Below, piece after piece: positions 59,000-64,000 of a stretch of 64,000 nt of DNA (within the stretch, counting starts at the first letter, position 1; the number at the start of each line of letters is the position of its first letter). Below the pieces are notes generated by a model. The model was not told the origin of the DNA. It worked only from the letters and a program-made list of their open reading frames with translations, and did not search any database. The position numbers were made by a program, and so were the translations under genes. The stretch comes from Hirsutella rhossiliensis (lineage: Eukaryota; Ascomycota; Sordariomycetes; Hypocreales; Ophiocordycipitaceae): assembly GCF_020360975.1 (NCBI RefSeq), contig NW_025408682.1, positions 1,584,054 through 1,648,053 on the forward strand, written 5' to 3'.

Positions 59000-59694
59000 T
59001 ATAAGAAGGTATAAGTAATAAGCGTAGAATCGGGTAATCGATAGCGTAAGTAGAAAGATCGGTTAAAGGAGTATAGGGTAGGATTTCGTCCGGAATTTAT
59101 AATAAGTATATAAGGGGCTAAATAATATATTAAAAGAATAGCGTTATAAAAGATACTTACGAACTTACTTATTCTATCTACTACTCTAGGAAATCCTTTG
59201 TCTTTTATAGACTATTGCTCGCCTACTAGTAGACTAATTAGTTAGCTTTCTAGTATACTCTATAGTGCTTAAAAGGCTCTATCTATAGTATATCTTCCTA
59301 ACTTAGTAGGTAGTCTAATTATAGCGTAATAGTTAACGTAAGACTATAGGTTCTAGTATAAGTAGTAGATTTAACTAGAATATTCTATGCCCTACCTATT
59401 CTCGTATCGCGGATATCTTCGGAACTACTAGTCTAAAATAGGTAATAGGGTATCCGTTCTGCTCGTAATTAACTTATATATTTTATATATATTTTTATTT
59501 ATAAGGATAGGTTTATCCTAACCCGCTTTTCCTAGAGGAAGGTATAGTTATCTAGTAGAGGTCTTTGTCTTTTAAGGGTTATTCCCTTAAACTATATTAT
59601 AGAGCCTCTTTTTACTAGCTTATTTTATAAAGCCTCCCTATACCTATTATTTCTTTATAATAGTAAAATAGGAATATAAGGGTATATTCTTATA
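59000..59694 (-). mobile_element. solo LTR of copia-1
   Basis: 695 bp, reverse orientation, with 5-bp duplication CCTAT (58,995-58,999 and 59,695-59,699), inserted inside the 5' LTR of gypsy copy E. It keeps about 203 bp missing from the copia-1 LTR at 10,989-11,480, so it shows the full LTR length. It arose by recombination between the two LTRs of a former full element. Confidence 0.93.
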
Positions 59695-59724
59695 CCTATA
59701 ATAGTTAAAGACTCTTATATATAT

Positions 59725-61589
59725 AGCCTTTAGGGCTATAGCGAGGCTAGTAAGGGCCTAGGCTTTTATTAGTAGTCCTAGCTAGCTATAGAGCCTAGGG
59801 GCTTATAACTAATTAAGGAAAGGGTAGCTATAAAGGTAATAATAAAGGAAAGGTTAGTTTAGTTCCTTTTATATAGTGTTTTTCCCCTTTAAGGGCCCTA
59901 GGGCCCCTAGGTTACTCCTTTTTAAGCTACTTAGCTATCCCTATCTTTATTTTAGCTAAGAAGGTTAAAAGGGCTTCCCTTCCTTTCTTAGAGCTATAGA
60001 AAATAAGTAGGCTAAGGGCCCCTTTTTATCTCTTAAAGGTCTAGTAAAGGACCTCTCTTTCCCTTCTATAGTTTAGGCACCTTAAGATAAGGTGCCTAGC
60101 TATATACCTTCCTTAGCTATAGCGGTAGTTATCTTAGTCTACCTTATTAGTCTTTTTTAAGAAGGAAAATAAGAAGCCGGCCTTAAAGAAAAGCTAGTAA
60201 AAAGCTAAGAGGGTCGGCCTAGGCCTCCTTATAAGGTCCTTTTCTAGGCTAAGGGCTAAGCGGGGGGTCTTTTAGATAGATATATAGTACTTACCTAGGC
60301 CCTTAGCCCTAGGGCCTTTAGCTGCCTTAGTAGCTTAAAGGCCCTTTTAATAGTCCTTAGTAGCTTACTAAACCTTTCTTTATAAGTAGCTAATAAAGAC
60401 TAAAAGGGTCCCTTAGGTAAGGGCCCTTAAGCCTCTTTTAGCTAGCTAGCTAGCTAGCTTATTACTAAAGATCCTTAGGTAGCTAGGGTATTAGTATAGC
60501 TATATATTATAAAAGGCTTCTAAGTTAAATAGGAGCCTTTTAATATATATAGCTAGGTCTAAGAAGCCTATAACCTTTCTTATAGTAGCTTACCTATCTA
60601 TAAAGATATATACTTTTATAAGAGGGTTAAAGGGGCTAAGCCTTAAGGGCTAAGGCCTCTTAGCTAGGTCCTTTAAGACCTTTAGTATCGCGAATAGCTC
60701 TACGTTAGCTACCTTAATTAAGGGCCCTAGGTTCTTATAGTACGCCTTAATAGGCCTATTTTCTAGGCTTATTTTATAGAAAGAGTAAGCGTTAGTCTTT
60801 ATAAGGGACCCCTTAAGGCACCCCTTAAAGCTATTAGTATAAAAGGCTAAGGGCTATAACCTAAAGTCTTTTAAGCTAGCTAAGCTAGCTAAGACGTATT
60901 AATACTACTTCTTAGCTAAGGGCTTAGGGGCCTTTATTATTATAATAGAAGCCTTAAGCTTTAAGGCCTATAAGGGCTCCTAGCTAGCTTTCCTTTTTTC
61001 TAAGTTATAATTAAGTCCTATAATAGCTACTAGGCTTTTAAGGAGGCGGAAGAGCTATATATAGGGCCTAATATAGCTTAAGGCCCTTAGGTTAAAGCCT
61101 AAGTTAGCGAGGTTATCTTATATAGCTAGGTTATAAGCCTACTTTATAAGGTAACTAAGTAAGAAGTATAAGGTTTAAAAGGTACAAGAGAGGTATACCC
61201 TTTTAAATCGTACCTTTAATAGTAGTAGGGCCCTTTAGCTTCTAAGGCCTTAATAAGGGATCCTTTAAAGGCCCTTAAGACCTTTAAAAGAGCTTAGTTT
61301 TAAAGCTTTTAAAAAGACTTTATAAGGCTCTTAAGGGTCTTAGGCCCCCTATACTAAAGCTAGGCCTTATAGTCTACTATAAAGGTTATATAAGCTTAGT
61401 AGAGCTATTTAAAGGCTTTAAATAATAGGCCTTTTTATATAGAGGTTAGGCGGGATAGTCCTTTAAAGGTAGCTTATATAAAAGCTACCTTCTTTTTAAT
61501 ATATTATTTAAATAAGAGCCTAGAATTAAAGAAGACCCTTAGCTACTATATTAAGGGCTTTACCTTAAAAATAAACCTCTTACTATTAT
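59725..61589 (-). mobile_element. second LINE relic with RNase H domain
   Basis: On the minus strand at about 60,660-60,850 an RNase H frame reads FYTNSFKG (for FYTDSxxG), TNAYSFYKI and ANVELFAILKVL, matching the TDG, G-Y-S and E-L-A-I signatures of RNase H in Tad-like LINEs. The rest is RIP-degraded; I could not pin the reverse-transcriptase catalytic box. Copia-2 sequence at 61,590 cuts off the 5' side. A T-run at 52,453-52,460 left of gypsy copy E could be the poly(A) end of this element on the other side of that insertion. Confidence 0.6.
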
Positions 61590-62066
61590 TTTATTAAAGA
61601 GAGATATAAGAAGTATATAAAAAATATATAAAGGTAAAGGTAAAAGTAAGGGGTTAGATAGAAAGGGTAAAGATATTTAATTCTTATAGGGGTAGTAATT
61701 ATAGTAAGGGAGTAATTATTATATTGCCTTTATTATCCTTCTTTCCTTTATCTAACGCCCCTCTTTATACTTATCTAGTATCTTAATTAATAAAGAAGAT
61801 CTTACTTAAAGAAGATACTAATATTATCTTAACTACTAAGCTTTTTACTAGTTTTTCCCTTTTTTTCTAGTCGTTACTAGTATATCCGTCTTATCTCTTA
61901 CTACCTCTATAAGAAGCTATCGCTACTTTTACTTCCCTTTATACGTTTACCTTCTTCTTTATACCTCTTTTTAGCTCCTTTATTTAAACTAGTTTTTTAG
62001 CTTCCTTAGTCCCTCTTATTAAGGGATATCTCTAAGAACTATAAAATTAAGCTATACTTTATAATA
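61590..62066 (-). repeat. 3' LTR of the truncated copia-2 copy
   Basis: About 477 bp. The inner edge is fixed by the polypurine complement TACCCCCTTAGC at 62,067; the outer edge is approximate. Confidence 0.75.
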
Positions 62067-63335
62067 TACCCCCTTAGCTATAGCCTGCCCTTATAAAAAG
62101 GGTAAAGCTAAATAATTAGGCTAGTAAGTATATAAAGGAGGTCTTAGTCTATACTTATCCCTTCTTTAAGAAATCTAGGTTTTAGCCTTAGGCTCTTTTA
62201 AACCTACTTTAAGAAAAGAGGCCTAAGGAGGAAATTAAGTCTTATAAGAAATAGGGTCTTCTTTAAGGATAAGTCCTTAAAAAGGGGACCTTTAAGAAGA
62301 ATAAGTCTTAATTAAGCTAGGGGCCCTCCTTTAAGATAAGTCTTAGTTCCTCTCTTTAGCTATAGACGTCTCCTTCTTTATATATACTATTAGCTCCTCT
62401 TATAGACTCTTAAGGCGGGCTTTTAAAGATAGCTTCTCTTAAACGTCTTCTAGCCTAATTTACTATAAAAAGACAGCTAGCTTTTACTTTAGTAAGGGCT
62501 TTATAAGACTATTAGCTTTTATTAACGCTATTAAAACCTAATAGATAGAAATAAGTCTCCTTTAAACTTCTTAGCGTAACTAATACTAATAGATATTAAT
62601 ATACTATAGCTAGGTTAATAGCTTACTATTTTCCTTTATAAGAATCTATATAGTCTATATATTATTATATTTTATAGCTAATAGGGACGTGATTTATAGT
62701 CCTAAAGATATTAATAGCTAGCTAAGGAAAATCGCTTCTTTTAACGATTTTAAAAGAGCTAGTAGCTTTACTTTTATACTTAAAGTTATAATAGTAGCTT
62801 ACTTTAAAGCTCTCTAAGTAATAGTTCCTTTAAAAAGGGATATAATATACCCTTATAAGCTCTTTCTATTTAAGGAATTATCTATAAAATATAAATCGCT
62901 TAAATAAAGGAAGATTTTAGTAGCTAGTTTCCTTCCCTACCCTCTTAAATATAGACTATATAATCTTATTAAATAAAGATAAAGAATAGCTTAGTTTATT
63001 ACTTCTTAATACCTAGGGCTAGGATTCTAGTTATACTTAGCTAGCTAAGAGACTATAAAAGAGATATCTAGTTTAATAGAAATAGCTAAAAAAAGTAAGA
63101 AGCCTACCTTTTATTAATATTAGTATTTCTTTTACTTCTTAGCTTAAAAGGATAGATTAAGTAAAAGCTCTTTATTTAATATAAGCGTAAAGGGAAGCTT
63201 CTTATTAAGGGAATTAAAAAGGAATTTATAAGTAACCTTATTAATATAAGCGTCCTAGGTAAGCTAGATAGTTTATTAAGACTTATTCTAAAGGATTTAT
63301 ATCCCTAGGAACTACTTTAGCTCCCCTAGCTTAAT
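61590..63335 (-). mobile_element. truncated copia-2 copy (3' LTR, RNase H, part of reverse transcriptase)
   Basis: Minus strand. The LTR at 61,590-62,066 is followed by the reverse of the copia-2 3' region, with homology to about 26,715-28,423 of the complete copy. It stops near 63,335 inside reverse transcriptase (GELKQFLGI region). Much more RIPped than the complete copy. Confidence 0.85.
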
Positions 63336-63339
63336 ATAA

Positions 63340-64000
63340 GGGTATTTACCCTTAGTATAGGTCTAGGTATTAGCCTAGACCTTAGCCGATAAGCGTTATA
63401 AGGCAAGGTAGGCTATACGTATAAACGCGTATTTAGTAGTAGTAAGCGCGGCGTATAGTTAGATCCTATATAGCTTATTATTATAATATAATAAAAGGCA
63501 CCTATAGTATAACCCTCTACCTACCCTATAATAGTATAAGCTATTATTATATTAGATCTAATATTAGAACCTTAGTAGTACTAGCTAGGGCAATAGTAGT
63601 AGTAGTAGCTATTATAGGAAGAAGCTTAGTACTAATAGCTATAGTAATAAGCGGAAGAGCTATACTAGTAATACTTATAGGAAGAGGCTTAGTAGTAACG
63701 AGATAAATAAGCTTAGTTTATAAAGCTATTTTACTAGATATTATAAGACCTAAACTAATAAGTAACCTTATACTAAATCCTTAATACCCTCTTAACGCTA
63801 GCTCCGATAGATACGCCCCCCGCTACTAAGAGGTCGGAGCGCGAGGCGGCCCTTAGTAGACGGAAGCTACTACCTTAGCCTACCTAGGATAGTAAGCTAG
63901 AGACCTTTTACTTCTTCCTTAACCGCTTAATAGCGAAATACTATATTAATAAAAATAAGGCCTTAATAGCTATAAGGAGACAGCTTAGTTCTCGCTTCTT
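63340..64000 (+). mobile_element. 5' end of a diverged Ty3/gypsy relative, cut by the right edge
   Basis: An LTR-like segment ends CCCTATAATA at about 63,533 and is followed by GTATAAGCTATTA, the same LTR end and primer-region start as the main gypsy family. The LTR region has the inverted repeat GGTCTAGG/CCTAGACC (63,360-63,381) where the main family has its 20-bp palindrome. Downstream gag is related only in layout, with ACTTCTTCCTTAACCGCT near 63,910 resembling copy C near 31,755. A sister family rather than another copy. LTR start not determined. Confidence 0.6.

Larger units (their letters stand above)
52474..59719 (-). mobile_element. Ty3/gypsy copy E, with a nested solo LTR and internal deletions
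   Basis: 3' LTR at left (52,474-52,659) and 5' LTR at right (58,834-58,999 plus 59,700-59,719, split by a copia-1 solo LTR), flanked by TATAT (52,469-52,473 and 59,720-59,724). Without the solo LTR and its duplicate it is 6,546 bp, about 430 bp shorter than copy C. Two deletions account for this: about 290 bp in the reverse-transcriptase region at about 56,866 and about 125 bp at about 55,772. Pol stop at 54,141-54,143 (minus). Domains match copies A-D in reverse. Confidence 0.92.

Noticed and set aside
14693..59699. Shared CCTAT target for gypsy copy B and the copia-1 solo LTR as a site preference
   Set aside because: Only two events, other insertions use ACGGT, GTACT, ACTAT and TATAT, and RIP narrows base choice; probably coincidence.
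1..64000. CRISPR arrays, bacterial operons or rRNA genes
   Set aside because: No regularly spaced repeats of that type; all features are those of a fungal nuclear genome.

Overview
This window comes from a filamentous ascomycete (Pezizomycotina-type) genome, and most of it is transposon graveyard inactivated by repeat-induced point mutation (RIP). The dinucleotides CA and TG are almost absent from about 1-45,150 and 52,180-64,000 (none at all in positions 1-384), while CG, CC and GC remain common. This is the mark of C-to-T change at CpA on both strands. Old reading frames can still be followed because glutamine codons have become TAA/TAG, cysteine and histidine have become tyrosine, and catalytic aspartates have become asparagine. 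I cannot name the genus.

Left arm (1-44,871), in order: a minus-strand Ty3/gypsy copy (A); an unknown degraded plus-strand ORF; a 146-bp gypsy scrap; a 5'-truncated Ty1/copia element (copia-1); and a minus-strand Tad-like LINE split by a complete gypsy copy (B). Next comes a tandem pair of retroelement gag relics, the first split by a complete copia (copia-2). Then follows gypsy copy D, which holds a complete gypsy copy (C) and a 401-bp TRIM-like element. Most insertions can be bounded to the base by 186-bp LTRs and 5-bp target duplications.

Central island (about 45,150-52,170): CA and TG are at normal frequency. It holds a non-coding LTR-type element (44,875-47,586), tRNA-like/SINE-like repeats (47,680-48,066), a 568-bp hAT-type MITE with an 8-bp target duplication (48,200-48,767), and the only convincing host gene. 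That gene, on the minus strand at 49,130-50,029, encodes a 299-residue predicted secreted protein with four C-terminal cysteines, a TATA box and a CT-rich leader. Its setting and shape fit a candidate effector. The rest of the island (50,460-52,170) has no gene I can support.

Right arm (52,180-64,000): an ORF scrap; gypsy copy E (minus), whose 5' LTR is interrupted by a copia-1 solo LTR; a minus-strand LINE RNase H region; a truncated minus-strand copia-2 copy; and the 5' end of a diverged gypsy relative running off the window.

The most unusual observation is that the gypsy family carries a long antisense ORF between pol and the 3' LTR. It converges on pol with an 11-bp gap in four copies (B, C, D, E), and its reading frame is kept through RIP and through an in-frame length change. 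This looks like an accessory antisense gene of a fungal Ty3 family.
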